64,000 nucleotides of DNA from assembly GCA_032358165.1 (NCBI GenBank), contig JAALGY010000012.1, forward strand, positions 1,612,001 to 1,676,000. The letters run 5' to 3'. Within the stretch, counting starts at the first letter, position 1. Each line of letters starts with the position of its first letter. Both the position numbers and the translations under genes were made by a program. The notes beneath the pieces are model-generated. The model saw nothing but the letters and a program-made list of their open reading frames with translations. It was not told the origin of the DNA and did no database searches. Below are positions 11,274 through 24,805 of this stretch, one piece after another. The DNA comes from Diplosphaera chodatii (Eukaryota > Chlorophyta > Trebouxiophyceae > Prasiolales > Stichococcaceae).

Positions 11274-14200
11274 TTATGTTCTGCGCGCCCCGCCCTTCTG
11301 CACGCCACCGCCACGCTGCCCCAGCTGACCCTGCCGCTGCACCTTCTTCTTTTGGCTGTGCTGCCCCCGCTGCTGCTGCTTTCGATCCTGCTTCTGCTGC
11401 TTCTGCTTCTGCTTCTTCCTGCGCTTGCCGGCCGCCACGGGTCGTTCGCCAGCAGGCAAGTCCTCAGCTGTAAGTTGCTGCCGCCGCCGTACGCCCTTGA
11501 ACTTTCCGCCTCGTGGCGCCTGCACAGCGGTGGCCATCACTTTGAGTCTCACCACAGGTCTCGCAGCACAAGCAGCCCATGCGCGATCTCCAGCCAGCAT
11601 GCTGCAGATGGCCAAAGCAGCATCCGTACCAGCAGCATGTCGGGCAGCTGTCTGTCGGGGGCGAGGCCTGCCTTCCGCTTTCCCCTGGTGCTCACCTTGC
11701 GTGCGTCAAGGCGCACCTGCACACGCAGTCCAAGGAACATCGCCTCTGGCAACAACAAATCCAAGCAACATCAGGTGGTGCATCGTCATGCCTGAAGGTC
11801 CCGCACATGTGTACAGTAGTACGCCTGACAGCGTCCTTGGCAGGGTGTGGATGCTCTGCCCGACATACACATTGGCTTCACGACTGCGAGTGTTCATCTC
11901 GTACCTTGCGAGTGGCAGCGGCTGCAGCAGCTGCACGCTTCTTCGCAGCTGTGCCGTCGCGCGAGAGAACCAGATCCACGTCGAACAGGGAGTGCAGTAT
12001 GGGGAAGCCCGACGGCGATGGGCTGCTTCGCGACTGACCATCGGCCTGCACGACAAAGACAACGACGACTGGCGAAGCTGCTTGGAGAAACATTCGGACC
12101 ACCTCACAAGCCTGAGCGTTGCGTAGCGCAGCGCTGCTGCGCAGCGCTGCTGCGGATTGTCAATGCTCAGGAGAAAACTGTTGGTGATAGACACGGTTGC
12201 TCGCTCTTAGCCACTGCAGCTCACTAACCTGCACGCGTGCCCATGCAGCCGCCTCAGCCTGCGCCTCAGCATCCGCCAGGCTGGGCACGGCGGCAGAGAC
12301 ACCCGCCTGCAGCTTCACTGCCGCGGCCCTGAACACATTCTTGGCCTGCCGAATGCTGTACGAGCCCTGCGCGATGTCCTTGTCTCGTTCCTGCACAGAT
12401 GCACTCCACGACTGGGCGCCTCGGTCAGCATCATGCAGTGGTCGTGCTTGCTTGCAAAATTGCTTTCTGGTGACACCGAACAAGGACAATGCGCTTTTCT
12501 AATATGTCTATTTGTGACCAGTCCTACTTCACAGAAATGTAGATGTAAGATGCAAGTGATGCATCACCATATCTTGTCACTGACAGACAGCGATGTGGCC
12601 GACCTGCGGGTCTTCGACAGCCAGCAACCACTTCTTCCTGACAACCCGCCACTGCGGCAGCTTGCCAACAATGCCGCCGCGCCGCACGCTGACTGCCTCC
12701 ATGTCATACCTGTGCAGCAGTAGACACGCAAGAAGTGTGCACTTGATGCCATCACAAAACCAATGCTTGCATCAGGCAAGATTACCATGCAAAGCAGGTG
12801 ATATCGACTTGCGAACTGTTGACAGTGCAACCACAGCACAACGGCTAATCTCACCTGAAGGCATAGCCAAAGCGTGCAAAGAAACTGTGCAGCAAGCGGC
12901 CTGCATCCAGGAGTAATGGCGACGCTGCTGCCAATGGCATGGCCTGTAGTTCGACAGCAGGATGCGCGCTGCCAGATGCGGCATCGGCGGCGCTAGCTGC
13001 CGGCACGGCTGCAGCGAGGCCCTCAGCCTGCAGATGCGCCATGCACATGCTGGCAAGCGTGTAGCTGCTGAGCCCGCCGGAGAAGACCTGCAGCAGGCCA
13101 AACGGTGTTCAGTGTCCTCAGGGGACGAGTAGTGCATTGCTGCGCCGCACACAAAGCTGCCATCTCTGACTGCATTCAGCGCTCAGCAGTTCATGCTGCG
13201 AATGCTGTATGCCTCACGTCCATCACACAGTGATACCACCACGTTGCTTGTGATGCTGCCAGCACACGAGCTTGCCTCGTTCAGTCCCTTCTCCCGCAAA
13301 TACGCTTTGACAGCCAGAATGAGTGGCCGCAGCACGGGCAGCACCCCCAGCTGGCGGTTGATGTACTGGGCAGCGCCGACCCCGTTGGCGGTGCCCAGGC
13401 TGATGTCTGCAGGGATGCCGCCACCTGTGCACCGCTCACCACATCGCTCAGCACTACCGAGGGCCTGACGATGTAAGCCGCAGGAGTTGCGGCAGCCTAG
13501 GAGCCGCTCGCAACACAACACCAGCACCATGCCTAAGGTGTCCTCTATGGAGCATGCACCGCAGCCCACCTGCCGCCAGTGTGCATTTGACGATCGGCAC
13601 TTTGGCCTTGACGACAACAGGGCGCTTGTTGCCCAGCAGGACCGGTGGCTGTGCTGCCTGCAGCGCGTCTGCAAGGTCCTGCACCATGGGCACGGCGAGT
13701 GTGACTGGCAATGCACGCAGATGCGGGCAACCCGGCAGCTGATGGACCTTGCGAAGGTGCAGGCCCTTGGCGCATCCTAGGATCATCGCTGAACAGGCTG
13801 GCTACCTCAAGCAGGCCGCTGATAGCGTGCCGCGCCTCCTGACTGTACCCGCTGGCTGGGTTCTGCAGCACCACATTGGCACCCAGGACCACCACATCCA
13901 GATCTGCGCCTGGCAGAGCAAGCCCAGTAGCCTGCAGGGAACCACACCCCGCATCCATGCATCGCCATAACCGATGTGCAGATGACACGTCACACCGAAC
14001 TGACACCTGCATGGTTGATGGCGCACATAGTCGCTAGCTGACCTGCGAGCCGAACAGTGTTGCTGTGGACTGCGGCCAGACACGCTGCGCGGCTGCCCGA
14101 ATGGCTGCGAGGCCCTGCCGCACTGCAGCGGCCTCAACAGTGGTCGGCACCGCCTGCAGTGCTCCATGCAGACTGTGAGGTCTATGTTGACATGGGAACA

Positions 14201-15094
14201 CCCACACGCGCCACATGTACCGCATCGTATATGATGTGAGGGGAAGACCTTCAGGCCTTCTTCCTGACATACCTGTGCGGCAAAGCGCAGCAGCTCATGG
14301 TGCAGCGGTGTTGGGGCTGCCTGTGCGCTGGCCCCGGGCACGCTGCCACCATTTGCATGCTGTTGCTGGGCAGCCGCCTGTGCCACTGCAGCAGCTGCTG
14401 TGCTGACAATGCTGCCTTGGTCTGCTGATGGCCGCAGCCCCGCTGGCAGCGGCGCAGCTGCAGCGCCAGCTGCGTGCATGTTGCCTGTGGGCACGAGTCG
14501 CTGGGCAGCTGGCTGCATGCTGACATGTGGAGGCGCTGCCGGCGGCACGTGCCTTGCATGCGCCCGCGCGCCGTCCTGCAGGTATAGCTCTGTGAGGCTG
14601 CCGCCGCCCAGCCGCCCGCTGAGCCAGGGCGGTGGCGCCGGCAGCGGCGGCGGTGTGGCTGCATTCTTGCGCAGGTAGTGCGACTGGCTCAGCAGCCTGT
14701 CAGCAGCCGTGTGGCTGCGGGATCCACGGTCGGGTGGCGCGCTGTGCGGTCGCTGTGTTGCACGCGCTCCCTGTGCATGACCAGCAGCTACGCAGCATGC
14801 CGGTTGCTGCTCAGCCCTTGTAGATAAGGCGGCTGCTGCGCGGCCGTCAGCTGCACGAGCAACAGGGTGAGGGTCCCAGTCCGGTAGGGAGCTGATATCT
14901 GGGCTGACAAGCTGCTGACCATCTGTGGCGCTCGGCGGCAGCCTTGGCCCCATACCATGAGCAGGCTGATCCTGGTGCAGCTGGCTGCCTGGCTGCAAGA
15001 GCTGCACGTTGCCAAACTCGAGACCGTCCGGCTCATCGCAATCGCTGTCAGAAGCATGAAATTGATGATGCATGCTGCCTTCACGTCCAGTCAA
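11274..15094 (-). CDS. TRF4/5-type non-canonical poly(A) RNA polymerase (PAPD5/7-like)
   Basis: Exons: 14273–15094, 14043–14153, 13806–13931, 13570–13678, 13276–13424, then about 12850–13092, 12600–12715, 12230–12395, 11909–12041 and two more to the stop at 11274. The first exon is a ~270-residue low-complexity leader. The catalytic palm follows: LFGSQATGLALPGADLDVVV with the G-S and the DxD pair, then VVVKAKVPIVKC and ADISLGTANGVGAAQYINRQ with the third Asp. The central domain reads PVLRPLILAVKAYLREKGLNE, VFSGGLSSYTLASM and ARFGYAF. This matches TRF4/5 (TRAMP complex, nuclear surveillance oligoadenylation). The C-terminus is strongly basic (KRRKKQKQKQQKQDRK). The intron after GLNE has a GC donor. 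The window also encodes DIS3, a partner in the same decay pathway. Start 15094 (MTGREGS) or an inner Met is undecided. Confidence 0.88.
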
Positions 15095-15296
15095 CGTATG
15101 AACTGCCAGCCGATCGTCTGGTCTACAGTCCGATGGACTGTCCGACTCCCGGCAAGGTTGTCACGATGTCAGCAACACACCTGGATGTTGAGCTCCTACG
15201 TAAGTGGCTGTGCTGACACTGAGGCACATGTCACACGATGCTGCCAGCAGGGAGTTGCAGTGAACCCTGCCATACGGGGGCTGAAAGGGTCTGCGA

Positions 15297-17499
15297 ATGC
15301 GCTCTCGGTCAAATGCTGACGTGCCAAGCGGTGCGATCTTCTCCGAAGTCGTGTGTCTGCGTAAGCGCGCTACCAATCCACAAAGCTTTCGCGCAAGCGC
15401 CCTGGCAACAGCGGCGCTGCGCATCATGCAGTATCGTCATGCCTTGATTGCAGCATCGGAGGCATCGCTTTGTGCCTACATTCCTGCTCCTTCCAGGCAG
15501 CCCAGTCGGAGGAATGCCAAGGCGCGCCAGGCGCATGCTGCCCGTGCGCAGCTGATCGACAATCGATCTTCCGCTCAGGATCAGGGGATCGGGACAAAGC
15601 AGCAGGCAGTCGGGAGGCGGCAGCGGGCAGCTCAGGCCCTGTCGATCGGCGTGGAGCACCAGGCTCCAAGCGGCAGCCTGGACCCGTCGACACCGGCCAG
15701 GATCGATGACAGCAGCAGCGGCGCACCAAGCGAATCGCTCCTCACCGTCTCAGCGTACGCCATCAATGCCGGCGTGCTTGGCAGCGTGGCCTTGGCCGCT
15801 GCTTCAGGGTCCGGGATGCTGGAGCCCGTCGCGGGCCTGCAGGCGTACGGCGGTGCCCTGCACGCCGCTTATAGCGGACTGCTGGCGTCGCATCCAGTCG
15901 GCTTGAAGGTGAGGCAACACAACCTCTGCGTCCCAGGTCATTGCTGTGATTCCGAAGCAGGCCGACTCGGACGACTGCAACTTTCTCAATGTAGCTGCGT
16001 GCGGGATGAAGCTGACAGGCTGCGGTCAGGGTATACTGAAATAGTGCCTGATATGCCGCGTCCCAGTAGCCTGGACGGTCTGGCACAACCATGCCCATCG
16101 AGGTTGCCGCCATGCACAGACCAACATCACGCTCCTGTGCCCCGCAGAGTGCCATCTCCGGTTTCGTCTTCGCCCTGGGCGACCTGACGGCGCAGGCGTA
16201 CGAGGGTGCGGCCATAAACAGCATCGACTGGGCGCGCACAGGCCGCTCGGGCGCTGTGGGCGTCATTCAGGGGCCCCTCGCCCACGCGGTCTTCAGCAGC
16301 GACGCCTGCCTCCTCGATCGCCTGGTCGAGCAACAGGTGAGGTTCCATCCTGATATCTGCCCATGCTTACGTATCTGCGTTCGTAGCCTCTGTAGGCTCT
16401 ATGGCTTGTTGCTGTAGATGTCTGTGCCATGCGAGGGCGGTCAACACGCCATTTTTTTTTTCTCCTTTCATCCCTTTCCCTTGGCTTCCTAAATACTGCA
16501 GTGAGCTTGACATGTAGCATGTGTCACTCTGCACTGCAGGGCCTTGAGAACTGGCAGCAGCCACTAGCCAAGATTGCGATCGACCAGACGGCGCTCTCGC
16601 TGGCCTGGAACTCGATGTACTTCGGTTTGCTGGGCGCGATGCGGCTGGATCCGCCCGGCCAGGTGCCCTCTCATTTCACAATGGTGATGTCACAGACTTG
16701 CCTGCGGTGCTTCATCCCGCAGCTACTCATCTCGAATCTCGAATTGCGGTCCGATTCATCCGAGCTGTGGTAGTCTGTACAGCGGATGCAACCAATTGCC
16801 ACCCAGGGCAACCCAAGACAACATATAATATAACATTGTGGATCGTCACACATGTGCAGATGCTGGGGCAGCTGTGGTCGTCGGGCTTCTCCCTCATGAA
16901 GGCCGGCTGGCGGCTGTGGCCCCTGGCGCACATCGTCACCTACGGCCTGGTGCCGCCCGAGCACAGGTGCTCCCTCCTCCCTGCCCCCCACTGCTGGGCT
17001 GCTTGTGACCTGGATCTCAGCCGTGTAGAGGTTGCACCTGTGAGTGTCCTCTGCCGCTGACTGACTGTGGTTGTCCTCGATGCATGAAGGCTGCTGTGGG
17101 TCGTCACGGTGGAGCTGGCCTGGATCAACACCCTGCTCTACTGGTCGCGGCAGACGGCGCTGAACGATGACGGCGAGGCTGACAGCTGGGCAGCGCCTGC
17201 CACAGCCGCCGTCGCAGCGGCAGCGGCAGATGATGCCGCCGTCCCACAGCTCCCCATGGAGCGCTCGCCCTCACAGGAGATGCGCGTCCTGCTGGTGAAG
17301 CTCACCAATCCTGCTGGCCTGAATGTGTCAGTTTGTCCTGCCTGATGGTGTGAATATCTCGTGCCTATGTCGCAGAAGAATAAGTCGCTGATGCACCTTT
17401 GATGCGCGTGGAGTATCTGCTCATCAGCATCTCCCCGCCGTGCAGATGGACAGCATGGATGGGGATCTGGCAGATGAGCCCGACAGCGGCCTGCAGTAG
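15297..17499 (+). CDS. Mpv17/PMP22-family membrane protein
   Basis: Exons 15297–15908, 16148–16336, 16540–16662, 16860–16966 and 17090–about 17324, then a last exon 17446–17499 ending DEPDSGLQ. The first ~200 residues form a long basic leader (an inner Met at 15426 is an alternative start), then YGGALHAAYSGLLASHPVGLK. Family blocks follow in order: SAISGFVFALGDLTAQ, DWARTGRSGAVGV, PLAKIAIDQTALSLAWNSMY, LWSSGFSLMKAGWRLWPLAH, TYGLVPPEHR and LLWVVTVELAWINTLL. These are the conserved GDxxAQ, DxxRTxR, KxxxDQ and 'W.lWP' features of Mpv17/PMP22 proteins, small four-helix channels of peroxisome, mitochondrion or plastid membranes. The leader suggests an organelle. An Ala-rich insert precedes the C-terminus. 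The junction between the fifth and last exon is not certain. Confidence 0.85.
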
Positions 17500-18068
17500 C
17501 CGCAGGCAGCAGACACGCAGATCTGATCAAGGGTCAAATGTGTACGCAGCACACCAATTTTGGGGAGTTTGTTTAGTCTTAATTCTTGCGTGCGACTTTC
17601 GTGCGCCGGCATGGTCAGCAAAGCGATGTCTGCGCTGCTGCCGAGTATCGGAGAGGGAGTGACAGTGGGCAGCAAGGGGAGGGGTCCGAGCACAATTGAC
17701 ATGGTGTTGTGGGCTGGCGCGGTGTGTGCATCAGGCAAGCTTGTGCAGGGCAACCAAGAAACGCAAGCTGCGCTTTCTTGGGGCCTAGTTGTCCTTTGCC
17801 TGGCTGTGCATGCTGTTGACAAGCCATGCAGGACTGGGTGCGAGAAAGAAGATGAGGCGGCACCGGGGCAGTGGGCTAGATCAGAATTGGGGGAACACAG
17901 TATCCGCTCTCTCCAGCTGTCTTCGTTGAAAGCATAGACATCTTTGCTGTTACAGCAACTCTGAGAGTCATGAGCTTGCCAGAGGGCACGCAAAACGACC
18001 TTGCTGAATACACAACACCAACATCCGCGCAGCCATGTCATCTCATAGAGCGTTTCTTGCGCGCACTC
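17500..18068. other. converging 3' region, no gene seen
   Basis: Between the stop of the Mpv17-like gene (+) and the stop of DIS3 (−). Two tail-to-tail genes meet here, so 3' UTRs and polyadenylation sites are expected. Open frames on both strands overlap and look non-coding. Confidence 0.4.
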
Positions 18069-21000
18069 CTAACCTGACACCAGCTCAGCCTCTGGCAGCT
18101 CCTCCCGCGGCATCAGCGACAGGACCAAACTCCTGCGACCGTGCTGCCCCTCTTCTACTCGGATGTTCACTGCCACCTTGTCGAAGACCGTGTACCGGGT
18201 CTGGTTGTCAGGGGAGGTGACCAGCTGCTTGGCCTCGTCCATGGCCCAGGATGCGTCGGCGGCGGCGCCCTTCTCGGCCAAGTACACCGGCCCCTCGATG
18301 CCGTACTTGGGCACGAAGACAATGAAGCCGTTGGTGCGTACCTGCGCATGTTGGTCGTGTTGTCAGTCTCACCCGAATCAGCTGCGTAACTCGTGTTCGA
18401 CCCGACTCTGCAATGGGCTCCGGCCCAACAGTCTGTAGCCCCAAACACATCCTTTGCTTGAGAAGCGCAGACTACAGAGTCAGATATACAGCGGCTGAGC
18501 AGCATTCGTGTGCCAGCCGAGGAATGCAATTTTGCGAAGGTGATGCAATGCATGCGCTGTTATGCGCCTTGGAACTATAATCTACATCTGGTCCATGATC
18601 TGTGGCACGGTGTGCAGCTGCCTGGGCGCATGGGTAGCATGGGTTGCACAGCATGCCTGGTCACCTTTACAATACGCGCGTCTGCTGCGACTTGTTTCGG
18701 CTGGAAGAAGATGAGCGTGTGCAGCTCTGCAGACGCGCGGCCCGCAAACTGCGCATTGCGGTGCCGATCGTTCAGGTTGGCTGTCAGCTCCCGCAGCGCC
18801 GCACGATCCTGCGCCTGCAAACGTGAACCCCTTGCACAGTGATACGGAGAGACGCATGGACTGTTCATGGTTGCCATTCAACATGCGCTTCCAGAGTGCG
18901 CAGGACGTTGCCCTGGCAGTGCAGACGGTCAGTAGGGAGGAACAGGTTTAAAAGGTGTTGTTCGAAGGGAACCAGCCACCACAAAACGGACTGCACACCT
19001 GAGCCGGCAGCTGTATAAGGCCCAACGATGCAGCCAGCAGGCGGTGCACCACCACATCAGCATACCTGCGCTCACAGCTGACACGTAATGCCAACATGGC
19101 ACGTTCGAGGGTCAGAGCAGGCAGATGCATGCCCTGTGAGCAGTGCAGGTGCAGCTGCAGCTGCACCAGGGTACAGCAGGGTGTACAACCGTGTAACCCG
19201 ACCTGCGAATGGGCGAGGTGAAGTGGGTGTACAGGGGAGCCGCCAGGCCGTAGTGATGATACTCCGCGGGCGCCACCTCACCTGACCCGAGGTACACCGC
19301 TTGCGTCATGCACCGAGTTGCCATGATGCGCACCTGCAGCGGCAACCGTCAGATGTTGCATGACGACACTCCTGTTGGTAATCTAGAGGGTGTTCTGCTG
19401 ACTGTGGCAGCCTTCGTGAAACATGCAATGCCTGGCCCCAACGCACCAGTTTGTTGAAGTAGGGGTCTGTGGGCCTGATCGCTCCATCTAGCGACTGCGC
19501 CAGCGCCTGAGATGCATGAGGCAACAGTCAACAGGTGACTGTGACTGCCGCTTGCAGCCTGACCAGCAGTTGCGTGATGCCATAATTCGCTCAACACCCA
19601 GTAAAAGGTCTGCTACTGCAGCAGCATGCTGCAGCGACGCACAGCCCACTCGGATGCTCACCCGCGAGGTGGACACGTCCAGCGTGAAGCCAGCGGCTGA
19701 GGCGGCGGCGAGAAGCGGCTCAAACTGCCGGGGCGGCGGCGTCGGATGCCGCCGCAGCAGCGCGCACGCTGGGTACGCCGCCAAAATTGCCTGTGCGATG
19801 TGCAGCAAGACGGTCGTGCTGCTGCCGCAGGAACCCTCCTCCAGCTGATGCATTGAACGCGCATGGCGACAGTGCTGGACGAGGGCATTCGCAGCACACC
19901 TGAGCAACGCTGATGTTGGCGAGCAGCATCATCTCCTCCACCATCTGGTTGGCTTCGCGGATCTTCAGCAGCAGCAAACCCATTCAGTTTCGGACCCTCT
20001 TTGCGCCGGCAGTGAGCAACACAACCAGTGCATCGCGGGACCAGCATGCGAATGCGGGTTGCAGAAAATACGAACGAACCCAACATATGACGCCAGGCTG
20101 CCGGTCGCCGGGCCGCGCACCTGGTACACGCCGACGTCCAGCGGGTCGTGCGTCTCGGTGTCCAGCTCGAAGCGCACTTCGGGGCTGGCCAGGCTGAGGG
20201 CGCCCTGCTCCGCGCGCCGCGCCCGCAGCACCCGCGCCACCCGGTTCAGGGCGCGCAGCCCCTCCGACACCTGCGCCGGCAGCACCGCACTTCAAGACCG
20301 CCGTATAGGCACACCACAAAGTAGGTCCCGTGGAAGCAGTCACGGAGCAGGCCTCTGCTTGCTTCACATGTTTTGCGGACCGAATACAGTCAGCCCTTAT
20401 GGATAGGGGCTACCTCGTCGTGCAGACGGGGGTCGTCGATGCGCGTCTGAGCCTCAGCATACGTCATCGCTGCCCGACTCCTGATGACGCTCTTGGTAAA
20501 CCTGTGACGCGGGCGAGCTGATCAGGCCACTGACGGGCCAACTGCACTGCATATAGGTGCACAGCAAACATGATCAGCGTCCTCAGGAACATTGGCTTCA
20601 GTGCCTTACCTGACGCCCACAATCTCTGCTTCGTCCGTCATCTCCCAGAGCACGGAGAAGGCAAGGCGGTCCACATCGGAGCGCAAGCTGCAAATGTCCT
20701 CTGTCAGCGGCTTTGGGAGCATGTCGATGCGCCTCTGCACCAGGTACACAGTTGTGCCCCTGCAACAGCAGCAGTACACAATGTCAGGTGTTGGCATGGC
20801 ATCAGGAGCAAACACCAATAGGTTGGTGATCGTCAGAAGGAGGGCACAGCCGCAAGGTCTTTCCCTCAGTGCATGCGCTGCAGGACATTGTAATCGGGCA
20901 ACCATATGGCGCAACGAAAGGTGACATGGCAGTACGAAGGTTGCGACAGCATAGGCTCTGGAAAAAGTGCACCTGGCAGCTGCCTCTTTGTCCATGGGCG

Positions 21001-24000
21001 TGCCGGGCGACAGAAAGTTGGTGACATCAGCTATGTGCACCCCAACCTCCTGATTGCCATTAGGCAGCCGCCGCACCTGCACAGGACCAAAGACATGCTG
21101 CATCACCATGCTTAGGACCAAGAGAAGATGTATCAACATTCAACGACCTGTCTCATGTCATGACCAGTCTGATAGCTTGCGCAACGATATTGTGTCTCTG
21201 TCTTAATAACTATACAACCAGCAGATGAGCTGCTGGACATGTGTGAGAAGCGAGGAGCACACATGCAGCGCATCGTCGATGTCCTTGCAGCCGGGCGGGT
21301 CCACACTGCACACGCACAGGTGGCGCAGGTCCTCCCTGCAGAGGGAATACATGCTGGTCGACCGGCACTTGCTGCTCTGCAGAGCGGGCGCTTGACTACG
21401 CTGCAGACAACGCTTGTGTTGCCGCCACATTATGTCATGTGGGACACATTTGACGAAAGCACCTGTGTGCTGCAGCTGCTGACAGCGCACCGGTTGGGGT
21501 CGTCCACGTCCGCCTGGGTGACGGACCAGGGCAGCGGCGGCACGCACGAGTGCACCGCTGGCGTGAAGGGGCTGGTGTTGATGTCGTGCTCCAGCAGCAG
21601 CACCTGCAAGACATCCGCAGAGCCTTTGTTGAGCTGTTGAACAGTCAGTGGCAGCATCGACACCATCAAGGTCAGCAAGTGCACAAATCAGAGCCAGCCA
21701 GGCATCGTAGCCATTCCAGAGCACATGCTGCAGATATAAGACATGACATTTCCCCTGTTTCATCGGCCACATGATGGTCGATTGGCACTGGTGATTCTAT
21801 TCACGTCAGGTTCTTGCCTCTGTTTCCGTCTCTTTGGTGCCGATGGGACCCAGGGTGCGGGTGTAGTGCCCGGAGGGGTACATGGAGTCTGGCTCCCAGC
21901 CATCCACCGCCACCACAATGCGCTTGTCCTTCAGGGTATCATACTGCAGGCACCAACAGCCAATGATGCATATCACGTGCCTTTGACATGTCGGTCTGCT
22001 GCACAGTCGACAGCCATACCAGGTCACACACTCTCTTAATGGCTTGCCGGACAGCGATCGTGCCGCTGGCAGGTGCAGGTGTTTGCTCACCTGCCGCGTC
22101 TGCACGCGGATCATTGGGAACTTGCGTTCCACAGGGACGAACAGCACATTTGCTGTGCTGTTGGCGAATGACCCCCGCTTGCCGGGTTGCAAGCTGCCTG
22201 CAAGCAGCACCAACACCCTGGGCCGCTGATCCAGCAAGCACATCGCAATGATGCTGCTGGCCAACCCTCAAGGTCAGCCCAATGCATGACCAGGCTGACA
22301 TGGTCCGCCGCAGCAGGCGTCAGCCGCTGCATGGCAGAGGGTGCATGGTGTGGTGTGGGCGGGCCCGCCTGCGTAGCCGCGGGTGCGCCAGTTGCGGCGG
22401 ATGACGCCCACAACGCGCCCCGTCGGCCGCCTGGCCGAGCTGCTGACCAGCGCCATGCTGCCTTCCTCCGGCAGAACCTGCAGATGTGGGGTGTCGCCAA
22501 TCACCACAGGGGTGCCGATGCGTCGTCCCGTCACAACGCCTGCCAGCTAGACCCGAATCGTACGCACATATGTGCGTACAACTGCAGGTTGCAGACCTCG
22601 GCGAGGTGGCCGCCGCCCTCGTCCTCTCTGTCGGACTCCCCTGCCGGCTGCGGTGCCGTGGCTCCCTGTCCCTTGCCAGGCAACCGCTCTGCAGGGAAGG
22701 ACAAGCTCTCAAACACAATGTGGGACAGGTCTACATCGACTGCTGCATCTTGCATGGGATTGGCTTCAGAAAACCATCACTTTTGAAGGACAGCATTGTG
22801 TGTTATAGTTCACAGTTGGAGCCATGTGTTCATGGGACAGCACCATCAGGGGAGCGCCACTGATCCTCTGGCAGGAGCTCGACTGCGATGGCGTCGCCGT
22901 CGAAGGCGCGGTTCATGTCGATGCGCCCACTGATGAGGATGTCCTGGCCGACAGACTCGGATGCGACCCAGCCCTCGTTGGTTTTGTACCGGTTGACGCG
23001 CAGGGTGCCCTGCCACAGCATCGTTGTATCGCTGACTGCCCATCACAATGGTGCAACATGCCAGTCCACCAGCAAAGCGCATGTCCTGGGGAGTGCAGTG
23101 GGTTATCCAGGAACAGCAGCGGTTTTCAATGAGCACCTGGTGGAAGCGTCCCGCCTTGATGCCGGCTGTGATCTCCGACATCGGGCGGTGGTCGGGATAC
23201 ATGCGCTGCCGCTTGCCCGGCCGTGCTGGTGTGGTGTCATTGTCACCTGCCGCCTCTGCAGCGACGCCAGCTGCCACCAGGTCCAGCAGCTGGTTGGCGT
23301 CTGGCCGCTGCTTGATGTATGCCTGCAGGGAGTGGTGCATCTATCGGACCTGGACATTCAACGGACAGTGCCACACACATGCCCTTGCGGCGGCCGATTC
23401 GTGTGCCATTGCGCGCCTGACGCACGTGGTGCACAGAGCTCAAACCTAGTGTACTGCAGAATGCAGTTCACCTGCACACTCATGCTGGTGACACCGACTT
23501 CTGCAGCCTTCCGCCGGTTGTCAACATCGTTGGACAGCAGGATGACCGGCATCGCGGGGATGCGCTGCGTGTACCAGGCCGCCGCGACGCGAATGGCGCG
23601 GTCATTGCGGTCGTTCGGCGTCTCGCTGGGGCCCGCCTTGATGTAGGTCTCCCTGTAGGGATGCCCCACCCCAGCACATGAGCGCACCTGCCGTGATTCC
23701 TGGTTGGGTGCCTTTCAGGCTTGCTTCCAGGACCACACATCAGGCAGACGAGGTACCTGGCACTGCTGTTGCACTACGGCCTTGACACTACTCCTGATAT
23801 CACCTGTGGTTCTCGTTGGCGAAGACGAAGAAGCGGCGCGAGGGGTCGGCGCACAGCTTGCGCAGTCGCGAGTAGGCACTCGCATTGCGGTGCTTCACCT
23901 CGTCAAGCACAACCGACAGGATGATCACGTCCTCGATGGCCGGGTTCTCCAGCAAGTCCATCTGTAACAAGCGGCACCCCGTCACTCGCTGGTACTGAGC

Positions 24001-24397
24001 GTGCATGTGCAGCTTGTTGCACCGGGGCTTCAGAAACCAACCAAGCTCAGCACCGTCCATGGCTTTGCTGAGCCCTTTGTTACAGCACATCCCTGCCTTC
24101 GTCTTCAGCATGTGGTTGACTGACCTGCTGCAGGACGATGTTGGTGTCGACCACCAAGTACTGCTTCGCATCCGCCGACAGCTTGACCGTGTCGACATCG
24201 GCGTCCGGATCAAGTGGCGAGCCGCTGGAGATGTCATCGCGCAAATAGTGCTCCCGCACGACCTACGGATGCGCACAAGCTGCTCTGACCCATTTCCATT
24301 GCTACAATCATCACTGCACGGTGCCGCTCACAGTCGTACCCACCTTCTGGATCTGGCCTCGTCTCGTCTTCTTGACGAAGGACTTGCGCTGCAGCAT
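18069..24397 (-). CDS. DIS3: DIS3/RRP44, catalytic exosome ribonuclease
   Basis: Nearly the whole protein can be followed over about 18 exons from Met 24397 ([18 protein letters not shown]) to TAG 18069–18071. PIN endonuclease domain: [62 protein letters not shown]. Cold-shock part: [62 protein letters not shown] exonuclease core: [19 protein letters not shown] with the metal-binding Asp residues, then [80 protein letters not shown] and [13 protein letters not shown]-terminal S1: [22 protein letters not shown]3 degrades RNA 3'→5' inside the nuclear and cytoplasmic exosome. Catalytic residues look intact. Two introns appear to use GC donors (21817–21816 and 22368–22367). Confidence 0.95.
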
Positions 24398-24805
24398 GAT
24401 CAAGACTGGACTCCCACTAGGTGACGCCCATGCATGTTCACATGCATTTGTTTCATGTCCAGCCTGATGCGTGCGGCTGCTACTGGTTTCCTTGTGTTGT
24501 TGCTGGACGATACGGCGCGTGTAAGCACGGCAAGCGGATTATAGCCCTGCAACCTGTGCTATACGATGGTCTGAGCAAGGTGCTACAAGCAGTATGCAGA
24601 GCATTGGCAAGTGCACCTCCAGCTTGTTAAACACCGACACCGCGCACATGGTCATGCCTAGCCCCCTGCATGCCTAGCCCCACCCTGCAGCACCCTGTTT
24701 CGCGCCTGAACCACCGCGTTCGACCGTCGACGGCACTGCGCTGCGTGTTACGGAGCCTGTCTCAGATCAATCTATAGGGTCACTGCGCCGACAAGGATAG
24801 CTCAG

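Noticed and set aside
13802..15094. Single 430-codon minus-strand protein
   Set aside because: Only the part down to 14273 is used. The frame then runs into introns of the TRF4/5 gene, where the conserved catalytic residues lie in other frames.
22846..23340. Minus-strand frame continuing past the DIS3 exon
   Set aside because: Its first part is the genuine DIS3 exon following the PIN domain. The rest is intron and out-of-frame shadow.
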